The notes beneath the pieces were generated by a model. The model ran no database searches. It was given only the letters and a program-made list of their open reading frames with translations, and was not told the origin of the DNA. Positions 18,471 to 26,144 of a DNA stretch of 64,000 bases are shown here, piece by piece. Position 1 is the stretch's first letter. Every line of letters begins with the position of its first letter. Where the stretch lies: contig NZ_JH992959.1 in assembly GCF_000315445.1 (NCBI RefSeq), forward strand, positions 18,274 through 82,273, read 5' to 3'. The DNA is from Alloiococcus otitis ATCC 51267. Its GTDB lineage: Bacteria > Bacillota > Bacilli > Lactobacillales > Carnobacteriaceae_A. The translations under genes were made by a program, and so were the position numbers.

Positions 18471-19577
18471 TTAATCCATCTCTTGACCCGTCAATGTCTC
18501 CCCAATCCATTCTTGCAGCATGTCCAAGGATGGGGCCATGACTTGACTGGCAAGAGCATTTCTTAAATAGAGCTCAAAGTTCTTGTAGCCCGTGTAAGCC
18601 CGGCCACCGCCAATCCGCATACCCAGGTTAGCTGATTCAATAACATTTTCGGTTGCCACAACCCGGGCAGCTAAGATTTGGGGAAAGGCAGCTTCAAGGT
18701 CATCCCGGCCTGCCTGGGCAGCTTGCTTGGTTAAAGCAGTCCCAGCCATGGCTTTGGAGTAAATAGCCGAAAGATGGCCTTTAATGGCATCCACCTCTGC
18801 TAGCTTGTGGCCATCTGGGTACTGGCGGTCCTGGGTGTGGTCAATAGCTTCTTTGGCAATGGCCATATTGAGTCCTGAGTAAACAGCAGCGAGTCCTGCT
18901 AGAAAGACAGCGTGGGTTTTAGGATTATCAAGCCGGTAAGAGTCAGGCACCTGGACCCCATCCATAAACATTGGGCAGGAGACATTGCCCCGCATGCCAA
19001 GGCCAGACCACCATTCCATTTTAAAGCTTACCCCAGGGTCATCCTTGGCGACGATGAAGTTTTTAGGATCTTCTTCCTCTTGGGCATCTTTGGCTATAAT
19101 GACATAATAGTCAGCAAAAGTGGCAGAAGTCACCATTGATTTTGCCCCATTGAGGGTCCAAGTGTCACCTTCTTTTTTGGCGACGGTTCGGTCAGGTTTT
19201 CTCGTTTCTACCCCGCCAGAGGTTTCGGAATAGGCTAAGGCCAAGAACTTGCCCTCTTCCTTGACTTCTTTGGCAATTTGCTTTTTAGTCTCTTCCTTGG
19301 CAGCCTGGATAACGGCAGCTAAGGCCACATTGTGCATCAAGTAGGTTAAGCCAACTGTGGCCGACTCTTTTGCAAAAGCCCAGGTAACCTCAACTAGGTC
19401 TACAATATCCCCGCCAAGTCCACCTAAGTCTTCTGGCACCAGTAATTCAAGGTATCGCTCTTCATGGAGCTTGGTTAAAATATCTTGCGGAAAGGCGGAT
19501 TCTTCATCTAATTCTTGAGCCACCGGTTGGATATACTGCTTGGCAAATTCAGTCGCCTTATCTAAGATTTCAGACAC
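18471..19577 (-). CDS. Acyl-CoA dehydrogenase-fold flavoprotein, paralogue 2
   Basis: A 368-residue sister of the gene just downstream, sharing motifs throughout: LTYLMHNVAL, AYSETSGGVETRKPDRT, NGAKSMVTSATFADYYV, WWSGLGMRGNVSCPMF, RQYPDGHKL, and the same C-terminal GGRAYTGYKNFELYLRNALASQVMAPS that lacks the usual catalytic Glu motif YEGT. The start is probably the GTG at 19577, with AAAGGA upstream, aligned with the starts of both paralogues. Separate terminators flank it, so each copy can be expressed independently. Tandem duplication of this gene within a selenium region suggests a dose or substrate-range need. Substrate unknown. Confidence 0.85.
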   Translation of the reverse strand: MSEILDKATEFAKQYIQPVAQELDEESAFPQDILTKLHEERYLELLVPEDLGGLGGDIVDLVEVTWAFAKESATVGLTYLMHNVALAAVIQAAKEETKKQIAKEVKEEGKFLALAYSETSGGVETRKPDRTVAKKEGDTWTLNGAKSMVTSATFADYYVIIAKDAQEEEDPKNFIVAKDDPGVSFKMEWWSGLGMRGNVSCPMFMDGVQVPDSYRLDNPKTHAVFLAGLAAVYSGLNMAIAKEAIDHTQDRQYPDGHKLAEVDAIKGHLSAIYSKAMAGTALTKQAAQAGRDDLEAAFPQILAARVVATENVIESANLGMRIGGGRAYTGYKNFELYLRNALASQVMAPSLDMLQEWIGETLTGQEMD

Positions 19578-19696
19578 ACCATCAGTCCTTTCATTTTCAG
19601 TATTGATAGCAAAAAACTAAGTTAAATAAATATAGTCTATTTTCGTCCCCGTCATTGTCCCTTAAGCTAGTAAGTTCTAGCAAGTTAGGCCCAATA

Positions 19697-19741
19697 GAAA
19701 AGCCCTAGCCCATTCATTTTTCTCTAAACCGGCAGGGCTTC
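19697..19741 (-). terminator. Probable terminator of the four-gene operon ending in the OsmC-like gene
   Basis: AAAGCCCTAGCC can pair with GGCAGGGCTT (one mismatch). On the minus strand a short AT-rich stretch follows. Weaker than its neighbours. Confidence 0.55.
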
Positions 19742-19761
19742 ACATTTGGATGGGGGGACCA

Positions 19762-20235
19762 CTACAAAATGAAGTGGGGTTCTATCTCAATAGGGGAAGA
19801 TTGGTTGACCAATTGGAAGATGGGGTTGTCTACTTGACAATCCCTTGCCATCCGGTCCAACTTTTCTTCATCGTCATCAGCATAATAGTAGATTTTGACC
19901 TTGATATTTTGAATTTGAGCCGGCTGGTCATAACCCCGGACAGGAACAAGTCGCAAAGGGTTTTGGAGGTCTGCCTCAATAACCCCTTCAATTTCATCCA
20001 GGTCTATTTTCTTTTGTTTCAAATGGTTTTGGAAGGTCCAAATAACTGACGACAGAATGCTCCCCATGAAATAGGACAAGGCAGAATAACCTTCGTCTTC
20101 AATGTCAAAGCTAACCACTTTGTCAACGTCGAACCGCTTCCGTCCAGTATAGAGTTTGACCTTGTCCAAATCAGGGTTGGTCCCTCTCATATGAAGGCTA
20201 TAGACTTGAGATTCTTTTGGTTTATGATTGGTCAT
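19762..20235 (-). CDS. OsmC-like protein
   Basis: 157 residues of the OsmC/Ohr fold: an N-terminal strand pair (QVYSLHMRGTNPDL, KLYTGRKRFDVDK), the long helix GYSALSYFMGSILSSVIWTFQNHLKQ, the EGVIEADLQNPL strand and the C-terminal ARDCQVDNPIFQLV helix. OsmC/Ohr proteins are thiol peroxidases with two cysteines. Here only the second, resolving-type Cys is kept; the position of the peroxidatic Cys in the long helix is Ser, so normal peroxidase chemistry is unlikely. Last gene of the ACAD3-PhnD-MetE-OsmC operon, overlapping the MetE-like gene by 14 bases. Function unknown; family call fairly firm. Confidence 0.72.
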   Translation of the reverse strand: MTNHKPKESQVYSLHMRGTNPDLDKVKLYTGRKRFDVDKVVSFDIEDEGYSALSYFMGSILSSVIWTFQNHLKQKKIDLDEIEGVIEADLQNPLRLVPVRGYDQPAQIQNIKVKIYYYADDDEEKLDRMARDCQVDNPIFQLVNQSSPIEIEPHFIL

Positions 20236-21409
20236 AACGATCTCTCAATTCTTGCTTAACTTCACTTAAGACTTGGAGCTTGTTTTCGATAAATGCTAGG
20301 CTGTTGACCGGTTTTTTGGAAAAAGTGGCAAAGCCACAATCCGGATTCAAGTTAATCCGGTCAGCTGGCAGGTAGTCAAGGGCTTGGTCCACTTGCTTAA
20401 TGATCGTCGCCTTGCTTTCTGTTTCATCCTTTCTGGGGTTCATAACCCCCAAGCCTAAAATGGTCTCCTCACCAAATTGATGGTTGGTGAACAAGGAATC
20501 AATGCTCCCAGCCCGGTCTGTCGAATATTCCAGGTACAAAATATCAGGATTGGCATAGTCGAACAAGTCGAGCAAGGGGGTGTATGGTCCTTCAAGTAAA
20601 ATGCTTTCATCTTTGGACCAGTTACCCCGGCAAACATGGAGGGCCACATTGCTTTGACTGCGGTCGATGCCGTCAAAGGTCTTCTTGAGCAAGTCCTTGG
20701 CAAAAGCGAGTTCGTCACTGGGGTCTTTTTTCTCAGACAAGGAGGCACACATAAAGGTCCGTGTGTGCTCTGGTGAGAAGACAACTTCGGTCAAGACTGG
20801 CTCATCAAATTGAACCGTGTCCACCCCAAGCTTCTGCAAGTCTTTTACTTCATCTATTAGGCACTGGACAACGTCTTCACCCAGTTCTTCTTTTGAGTCA
20901 TAGAAGTTGTCAGACAGGCCTTTGAGCCACATGGACCGGGTGACCAAATAAGGCCCGGGCAGGGTGATTTTAACCTTGTGGTCGGTCATTTCTTTTAACA
21001 TTTTTAATTCTGACCCAACCAAGGACTTGTCCCGGCTGATTTTGCCAAAGCAAATGGCGTTTTTGATCACACTGCCAGGAACATCTAAAATGCCTAGCAT
21101 GTCTTCATAGGCCTGCTTGTCCTCAATATAGTCCAGCATTTCTGTATTGCTCATCATTTTGACATTGTTTAAAGAATTGGCAATAAAGGAGACGTAATTG
21201 TCCCTGGCAAGTTCACCTGAGACAATATAGTCCAGGTCATACTTTTCTTGGAGTCGAACAATTTTTTCGGTTTCTTGGTAAACCAAGTCCTCATATTCGT
21301 CTTGTTCGAGACGATTTTTGCTGAGGTCACGCTGGGCTTTTAATAAGGTTTTAGACCGGGGCATGGAGCCAATGAGTGAATTGGCGAAGCTTTGAACAGT
21401 CATCAACAT
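20222..21409 (-). CDS. MetE C-terminal-like zinc methyltransferase (cobalamin-independent methionine synthase family)
   Basis: A 395-residue TIM-barrel protein corresponding to the catalytic half of MetE only. The zinc ligands are in place: His258 and Cys260 in VALHVCRGNW, Glu294 in LYLEYSTDRAG and Cys358 in NPDCGFATF; the VDTVQFDEP motif near residue 200 is also kept. Such short proteins transfer methyl groups from folates or other methyl compounds to a thiol (or selenol). The lack of the N-terminal folate half and its place between a PhnD-like and an OsmC-like protein argue against ordinary methionine synthesis. The start is taken as the first ATG; ATG at 21403 is possible. Confidence 0.82.
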   Translation of the reverse strand: MLMTVQSFANSLIGSMPRSKTLLKAQRDLSKNRLEQDEYEDLVYQETEKIVRLQEKYDLDYIVSGELARDNYVSFIANSLNNVKMMSNTEMLDYIEDKQAYEDMLGILDVPGSVIKNAICFGKISRDKSLVGSELKMLKEMTDHKVKITLPGPYLVTRSMWLKGLSDNFYDSKEELGEDVVQCLIDEVKDLQKLGVDTVQFDEPVLTEVVFSPEHTRTFMCASLSEKKDPSDELAFAKDLLKKTFDGIDRSQSNVALHVCRGNWSKDESILLEGPYTPLLDLFDYANPDILYLEYSTDRAGSIDSLFTNHQFGEETILGLGVMNPRKDETESKATIIKQVDQALDYLPADRINLNPDCGFATFSKKPVNSLAFIENKLQVLSEVKQELRDRYDQS

Positions 21410-21420
21410 CTACCCTTCTC

Positions 21421-22239
21421 TTAATCAAAAAAGTTTAAATAATCGACTGCTTGACGGATTTCTTCATAGTTACTGGTCCGGCCAGGCAACCATTCTTTTA
21501 AGCCTTCTAAGTCTAGGATTTCCTTGTCCTCTGGCTTGTCGTAGTCCATTTTCATCAAGACTTTCGTAAATTGGTCGATCAGGTTTTGGTCGAGGCCAGG
21601 TCGTCCGGTAAAAATACAGTGGTCAAAAGGTTTAGTTTGGCCAATCACTTCCACTTGGTTTTCATCCAAAGTCCCATCTTTGAGCCAACCCTCATAGTTA
21701 CCAGCTATGGCAAAGCCAGCTGCATTTTCACCTGACTGAACGGACTGCAAGGCATCTTTTTCGCCACCAACGTGGTCTCCGTCCAAGCCAAGGCCCAGGT
21801 CAAACCGAACTTCTTCATAATCCTTGCCGTAAGCCAGACCTTCTTCACGCAAGTATTGGATGGGGATCAAACGAGCTTGAGGAGAGTCAAGGGCTCCAAA
21901 GGCAATTTTTTGTCCTTTGAGGTCAGAAACACTTTTGATATCACTGTCTTTTCTGGTTACCAAAACACTGTGCAAGTCACGGTCGGTGTCCCGCATGCAA
22001 GCATGGACCACTCGGCTACCAGATTTCAACTCAGCCTCCAGGTTAGCCAGGGGAGAATTCCAAGCTAGGTCGACTTCGCCATCCAAGAGTCCCTGGACCT
22101 GGTTGCGGTAGTCGTCAAAAAAGACTGGTTCAACTTCAAATCCATCGCCGTTTTCTTTAATAAAATCAACAATTTTCTCCCAGACAACAGTTACCTTGGG
22201 ATCATACACAACTGCGCCAACTTTTAAGCTATCAGACAT
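21421..22239 (-). CDS. PhnD/SsuA-type ligand-binding protein without a signal peptide
   Basis: 272 residues of the phosphonate/transferrin-type periplasmic-binding fold: KVGAVVYDPKVTVVWEKIVDFIKE at the start, VDLAWNSPLANLEAE, the GQKIAFGALDSPQARLIPIQYL segment and a late AGFAIAGNYEGW. Extracytoplasmic binding proteins of Gram-positives carry a lipoprotein signal; this protein has none and begins directly with the first beta strand, with GGAGGA before the ATG. There is no ABC permease or ATPase nearby. It probably acts in the cytoplasm, possibly as a sensor, carrier or enzyme, and lies 11 bases before the MetE-like gene. Ligand unknown. Confidence 0.78.
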   Translation of the reverse strand: MSDSLKVGAVVYDPKVTVVWEKIVDFIKENGDGFEVEPVFFDDYRNQVQGLLDGEVDLAWNSPLANLEAELKSGSRVVHACMRDTDRDLHSVLVTRKDSDIKSVSDLKGQKIAFGALDSPQARLIPIQYLREEGLAYGKDYEEVRFDLGLGLDGDHVGGEKDALQSVQSGENAAGFAIAGNYEGWLKDGTLDENQVEVIGQTKPFDHCIFTGRPGLDQNLIDQFTKVLMKMDYDKPEDKEILDLEGLKEWLPGRTSNYEEIRQAVDYLNFFD

Positions 22240-22280
22240 TAATAGATTCCTCCTAATAGTTCATTCAAACGATTCAATTA

Positions 22281-23390
22281 CTACTGGATCATGTCTTGGT
22301 CGGTCAAAGCCGCCCCAATCCACTGGTAGAGCATATCCAAGGATGGTGCCATAACTTGACCAGCCAGGGCGTCTCTCAAGTAGAGTTCAAAGTTTTTGTA
22401 ACCTGTGTAAGCCCGGCCACCACCGATCCGCATGCCTAAGTTAGCTGACTCATTGACATTTTCAGTGGCAACAAGTCGGGCTGCTAAGATTTTAGGGATG
22501 GCTGCTTCAAGGTCCTCTCGTCCGTCATAAACTGCATCCTTGGTGACCGCTGCAGCAGAAACGGCATTACTGTATATTTTTGAAATATGGCTCTTGATGG
22601 TATCTACTTCTGACAACTTGTGGCCATCCGGATATTGCCGGTCCATGGCATGACTGATGGCTTCTTGGGCAATAGCCATATTCAAGCCAGAATAGACTGC
22701 CGCCAAGCCAGCAAGGAAGAGAGGAACGATGTCCGGGTCTTCCAAGCGGTCTTGGTCACTGACGACCACATCTTTTAAGTCCATTGGGCAGGAAACATTC
22801 CCCCGCATCCCCAAACCATTCCATAATTCCATTTTAAAGTTGACGCCATCTGCATCTTTGGCAACAAGGAAGTTTTCAGCATCTTCTTCACTTTCAATGG
22901 TTTTAGCAATCACAATATAATAGTCGGCAAAGGTTGCTGAAGTAACCATGGATTTTGACCCGTTAATAGTCCACTTGTTTCCGTCTTTGACAGCCTGGGT
23001 GGTATCTGGTTTGTAAAATTCTACCCCGCCTGTCGGTTCGGAGTAAGCTAAGGCTAGGAACTTACCGTCTTCAATCACTTCTTTGATTATTTTTTGTTTG
23101 GTGGCTTCTTCCCCTGACTGGACCACGGCATTTAAGGCCACATTGTGCATCATGTAGGTCAAGCCAACAGTAGCTGATTTAGCCGAAAAAGCCCGGATGA
23201 CTTCAGTGTGGTCAACAATATCCCCACCTTGTCCGCCCAGTTCTTTAGGAATCAGTAATTCTAAGTACTTTTCTTGGTGAAGCTTGTCAAAAACCTCTTC
23301 CGGAAAAGCTTTTTCTTTATCCAATTTGTCTGCTACCGGTTCAATGTATTGGCTAGCAAATTGGCTGGCCTGGTCAAATATTTTAGTCAC
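22281..23390 (-). CDS. Acyl-CoA dehydrogenase-fold flavoprotein, paralogue 3
   Basis: About 369 residues, the third member of the set, sharing SEPTGGVEFYKPDTTQ, NGSKSMVTSATFADYYIV, WNGLGMRGNVSCPM and GGRAYTGYKNFELYLRDALAGQVMAPS. The canonical YEGT glutamate is again absent. It differs slightly more from the other two, e.g. ELWNGLG for EWWSGLG. First gene of an operon with the PhnD-, MetE- and OsmC-like genes. The ATG at 23399 touches its ribosome site; the GTG at 23390 has proper spacing and gives the same N-terminus (xTKIFDQASQF) as the two paralogues, so I place the start there. Substrate unknown. Confidence 0.84.
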   Translation of the reverse strand: MTKIFDQASQFASQYIEPVADKLDKEKAFPEEVFDKLHQEKYLELLIPKELGGQGGDIVDHTEVIRAFSAKSATVGLTYMMHNVALNAVVQSGEEATKQKIIKEVIEDGKFLALAYSEPTGGVEFYKPDTTQAVKDGNKWTINGSKSMVTSATFADYYIVIAKTIESEEDAENFLVAKDADGVNFKMELWNGLGMRGNVSCPMDLKDVVVSDQDRLEDPDIVPLFLAGLAAVYSGLNMAIAQEAISHAMDRQYPDGHKLSEVDTIKSHISKIYSNAVSAAAVTKDAVYDGREDLEAAIPKILAARLVATENVNESANLGMRIGGGRAYTGYKNFELYLRDALAGQVMAPSLDMLYQWIGAALTDQDMIQ

Positions 23391-23597
23391 TTTATCCATC
23401 CTCTCTTGATTTATTTATACAGTTTAATGTGATTAAGACCAAGCATTGACTTGCTTGGCTAAGTCTGCCCCTGACTATTCCGCCGGCTTTCTTCCTTTAG
23501 GATAGAATCAGATGTCTAGACCTAAATCCTTCATCCATGGTTCGGCAAGGAAAAAATTGAAACGAAAGTTTGCCGAAGAGCTAACTTTTCAGCCTAC

Positions 23598-23936
23598 TTA
23601 AGCTGGGAAGACAACTTTAGGACTGTTAGCAAACAGGTCCACAATCTTAGGCATGGAAGTAATGGTGCCAACTTCAATCTTATCATTTAAGTCATAATAG
23701 TTGACACAAGTTCCGCAAGTGGCAATGTCAACCCCTCTTTCAGCTAGGTTAAAGAGGTCGTCTAAGGCTTGTGACCCTGAAGCAGTAAGGAAGGCCCCAT
23801 CCCCGTAAAACCACAAGTGGTCTGGTAGGTCCACTTTTTCAGTTAAGGTATGGAGGAAGGTCAGCATCAAGTTCTCTGTCAAGTCCTTTTCGCCTTCCCC
23901 CATGGCTTTGCTTGTCACAACAATATCATAACTCAT
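23598..23936 (-). CDS. DsrE-domain protein resembling the C-terminal half of YedF (selenium metabolism)
   Basis: 112 residues: VVTSKAMGEGEKDLTENLMLTFLHTLTE, then LWFYGDGAFLTASGSQALDDLFNLAERGVDIATCGTCVNYYDL and DKIEVGTITSMPKIVDLFANS. This matches the DsrE part of YedF, a protein that elsewhere has a TusA-like domain in front and is found with selenium genes; the CGTC pair is the likely sulfur/selenium-carrying site. The TusA part is absent: AGGAGG lies directly before this ATG and no upstream extension exists. It lies between the ACAD3 operon and tRNA-Sec. Likely role: handling of reactive sulfur or selenium, by inference. Confidence 0.8.
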   Translation of the reverse strand: MSYDIVVTSKAMGEGEKDLTENLMLTFLHTLTEKVDLPDHLWFYGDGAFLTASGSQALDDLFNLAERGVDIATCGTCVNYYDLNDKIEVGTITSMPKIVDLFANSPKVVFPA

Positions 23937-24206
23937 TTATATTCCTCCTTGTAGTTTTCAAAATACAGTTTTGCTTTAACCTCATCTATTTTCTCACTTG
24001 GCAAGTGATTTTTAAAGCAATCAGCTTATCGCCTATTTTTGAAAATGAGAGAATAAGCTAGCAATAAATCGCTTGCAAGGCACGATTTTATTATCCCACT
24101 ATCCCCTGTATTAGCTAGGTAAATGATAGAATTTTTACTGATTCTAATTTAATTTTCTTTCAATTGACAATAATTTTAAAATACGGTAAATTCCCAGCAC
24201 TTTGTC

Positions 24207-24235
24207 TTGTAGACAAGTTCACTTTGTAGTATAAT
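24207..24235 (+). promoter_or_regulatory. Promoter of the tRNA-Sec gene
   Basis: TTGTAG (-35) and TATAAT (-10) separated by exactly 17 bases; the tRNA 5' end begins 16 bases after the -10 box. Confidence 0.75.
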
Positions 24236-24250
24236 AGGAACTTGCCTAAG

Positions 24251-24348
24251 GGGAATGGATGGGAAACTGGTGTTCCCTCTGGTCTTCAAAACCAGTATGA
24301 GGGGTTAGGAGCTCCTTGGGTGAGTTCGATTCTCACACATTCCCGCCA
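24251..24348 (+). tRNA. selC: tRNA-Sec (anticodon TCA, reads UGA)
   Basis: A 98-base tRNA with GGGAATG acceptor stem paired to CATTCCC, an anticodon stem-loop whose seven-base loop CTTCAAA gives anticodon TCA (24286-24288), a long extra arm (GAGGGGTTAGGAGCTCC region), a T-loop GTTCGAT and an encoded 3' CCA. The long variable arm and TCA anticodon identify selenocysteine tRNA. It is transcribed from the plus strand, against its neighbours, from its own promoter and ends at a strong terminator. Confidence 0.96.
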
Positions 24349-24383
24349 GTCAATAACCACTGGAAGCCCAGTGAAGTGAACCG

Positions 24384-24419
24384 AAAAAGAGGCTTGTCAA
24401 GATTGACAAGCCTCTTTTG
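24384..24419 (+). terminator. Terminator of tRNA-Sec
   Basis: AAAAGAGGCTTGTCAA / TTGACAAGCCTCTTTT, a near-perfect inverted repeat with a two-base loop and flanking T/A runs. Confidence 0.88.
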
Positions 24420-24468
24420 TGTCGTTGTCTGGATTTTGCCGTTTTCAATTTTCTACTATATTTGACAA

Positions 24469-24588
24469 TTGTCACCTTTCAACTTTGAAACCACCTTATT
24501 TTTACTTATTGTCCAGTTTCAACTCCAAAACTTCCTTATTTTGATTTATTGTCCAGTTTCAAGTCCCAATAAAGTAAATTTCCTTTTC
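24469..24588. repeat. Three tandem 40-bp repeat units (same family as at 31.8 kb)
   Basis: Units start at 24469, 24509 and 24549, each about 40 bases, of the type TTGTCCAGTTTCAACTYCAA followed by AACTTCCTTATTTTNATTTA. The first unit is a variant (TTGTCACCTTTCAACTTTGA) that closely matches the first unit of the larger array at 31761, while later units follow the common version. No open frame of merit. Confidence 0.88.
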
Positions 24589-24634
24589 CCAGCCATAACC
24601 TGGCTAAGCTTAGGGAAATACTTTTAAAATCACA

Positions 24635-24670
24635 AAAAGACCCAAGCGTTAAGTCACGCTTGGGTCTTTC
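24635..24670 (-). terminator. Terminator of the selenoprotein NADH oxidase gene
   Basis: AAAGACCCAAGCGT pairs with ACGCTTGGGTCTTT, usable on both strands. Confidence 0.88.
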
Positions 24671-24702
24671 CTCTAGTCTATTCCGTTAAGGAAATGATTC
24701 AT

Positions 24703-26085
24703 TTAAAATAGTAGGGTGTCACTACCGAATGTGTAGTCATCACCAAGTGCTTGCATGGCAAGAACATTCAAGTAGTTCCATGGTCTGTTGTATTCTGGTT
24801 GGAAGAAGAAATCAGCTGTCGCTAATTGCTCTAGGGTCCAACCAGCAGTCAAGGCGATAGACATGGAGTTGGCTAGTGGCCCAACCACATCATCTTTAGC
24901 CATAAACTGAGCCCCTACAATACGGTGGCTATCTTTAACATAGTGAATTTTCATGTGAAGGGTGCCAACTGGATTTTCACCGTTCCCCATGAAGGATGGC
25001 AAGAGGGGTTCTTCAACATATTTGCTTTCAACTTCTTCTTGGATCAAGTTGAGGTTAATGTCCTTGATACCTGTGGAAGCGAAGTAGTAGTCAAATACCC
25101 GCAAGCCGGAAGTGCCGTTGATGGTTGGCGCTTTGTATTTGTTTCCTTCAATCATGTTTTTCGCTGCAATAGCTCCACCGCGTCTGGCATTTGTCGCTAA
25201 ACCAATTCTGATTTTTTCACCAGTTGGTCCGTATGGCAATTTAGTAGCATCTCCAGCGGCATAAATGTTTTCGTCTGAAGTCTGCATGTAGTCATTGACG
25301 ACCACACTGCCATCAGGGTTCAAGTCCACGACTCCGTCTAGCCAGTCAGTTGCTGGGTGCATACCAACGGCAAAAATAACGGTGTCTGCTTCGTATTCAC
25401 CCTTGTTGGTGACAACACCTCTAACATTCCCATCTTCATCACCTAGAATTTGCTGAACAGCCTCAGAAGTTTTAATCTTCAAGCCACTATCGATGGCGTG
25501 GCTGGTCAAGGTTTCAGTAAATTCTTTATCCAAGTAGGTTGGGATGATGGTTTCCCCAAATTCAACGATAGTGGTATCAATATTGGCAAGTGAAATAGCT
25601 TCACCAAACTCAATACCGATGTAGCCACCACCAATAACGACAACTTTTTTGGCCTCTTCCATTCTCTGTTTAATAGCTCCGGTCCAGTCTCTGCCTGGGG
25701 TAAAGTAAATGTGGTCATAGTTTAGGCCAGGAATATTCAAGACATTTGGTGCAGAGCCTGGGGAAATAAAGAGTTTGTCGTAAGAATCTTGGTGCTGTCC
25801 GTCTGGTGTTTCAACTGTAATTGTTTTGCCTTCTGGGTTAATGTCAACAACATCACTATTTAAATGGACATGGACACCTTGGCAGGTGTAGGAGTCAGCA
25901 TTTGCATAGTGGAGAGAATCCAACGTCTTAGAAATACCTTCTAAGTAAGATTGGCTCCCTCAACCCATAAATGAAGCAGAGTCACCTTTTTCGTAAAGGT
26001 GGAGTTCCGCATCGCTTTGGTTTTTCAAGTAAGTCTGGATAACTTCGTGTCCAGCGTGTGAAGAACCGACAACTGCGATTTTCAT
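24703..26085 (-). CDS. Selenocysteine-containing NADH oxidase/peroxidase-family flavoenzyme (Sec42)
   Basis: FAD- and NADH-binding enzyme of the Nox/Npx/CoA-disulfide-reductase family. Read conventionally it would start at 25923 without its FAD domain. With the TGA at 25960-25962 as Sec, the 460-residue protein begins MKIAVVGSSHAGHEV (FAD loop and conserved His10) and reaches ASFMG-U-GSQSYLEG; Sec falls at residue 42, the position of redox Cys42 in the enterococcal enzymes (FLSCG). Downstream are the NAD-binding VVVIGGGYIGIEFGEA, IYAAGDA and the C-terminal FFQPEYNRPWNYLNVLAMQA dimer domain. AGGAGGAAT precedes the ATG. The likely job is NADH-dependent reduction of O2, peroxide or a low-molecular-weight di-sulfide/selenide. 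A good promoter stands upstream and a hairpin follows the TGA. Confidence 0.93.
25919..25954 (-). promoter_or_regulatory. Candidate bacterial SECIS hairpin of the NADH oxidase gene
   Basis: Five bases after the TGA the mRNA can form a lower stem CCAA/TTGG and a perfect 7-bp upper stem CTTAGAA/TTCTAAG closed by the loop GGTAT. Apical GGU loops at this distance are typical of bacterial SECIS elements. Confidence 0.78.
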
Positions 26086-26115
26086 AAATCATTCCTCCTA
26101 TTCATTGATACCCAC

Positions 26116-26144
26116 ATTATAAGAGCAAAGCAGGCAATAATCAA
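26116..26144 (-). promoter_or_regulatory. Promoter of the selenoprotein NADH oxidase gene
   Basis: On the minus strand TTGATT, 17 bases, TATAAT; the start codon follows about 30 bases later. Confidence 0.75.

Noticed and set aside
23400..23597. SAM riboswitch before the ACAD3-PhnD-MetE-OsmC operon
   Set aside because: Expected because of the MetE-like gene, but no SAM-I or SMK core motifs could be found.
24703..25923. Reading the NADH oxidase as a 406-residue protein starting at 25923
   Set aside because: It would lack the FAD-binding start and the redox site, has no ribosome site at that ATG, and upstream in-frame sequence is clearly conserved protein interrupted only by one TGA at the catalytic position.
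25960..25962. The TGA in the NADH oxidase gene as a nonsense mutation
   Set aside because: It hits precisely residue 42, is followed by a SECIS-like hairpin, the frame on both sides is intact and tRNA-Sec lies 1.6 kb away. A random stop would rarely meet all of these.
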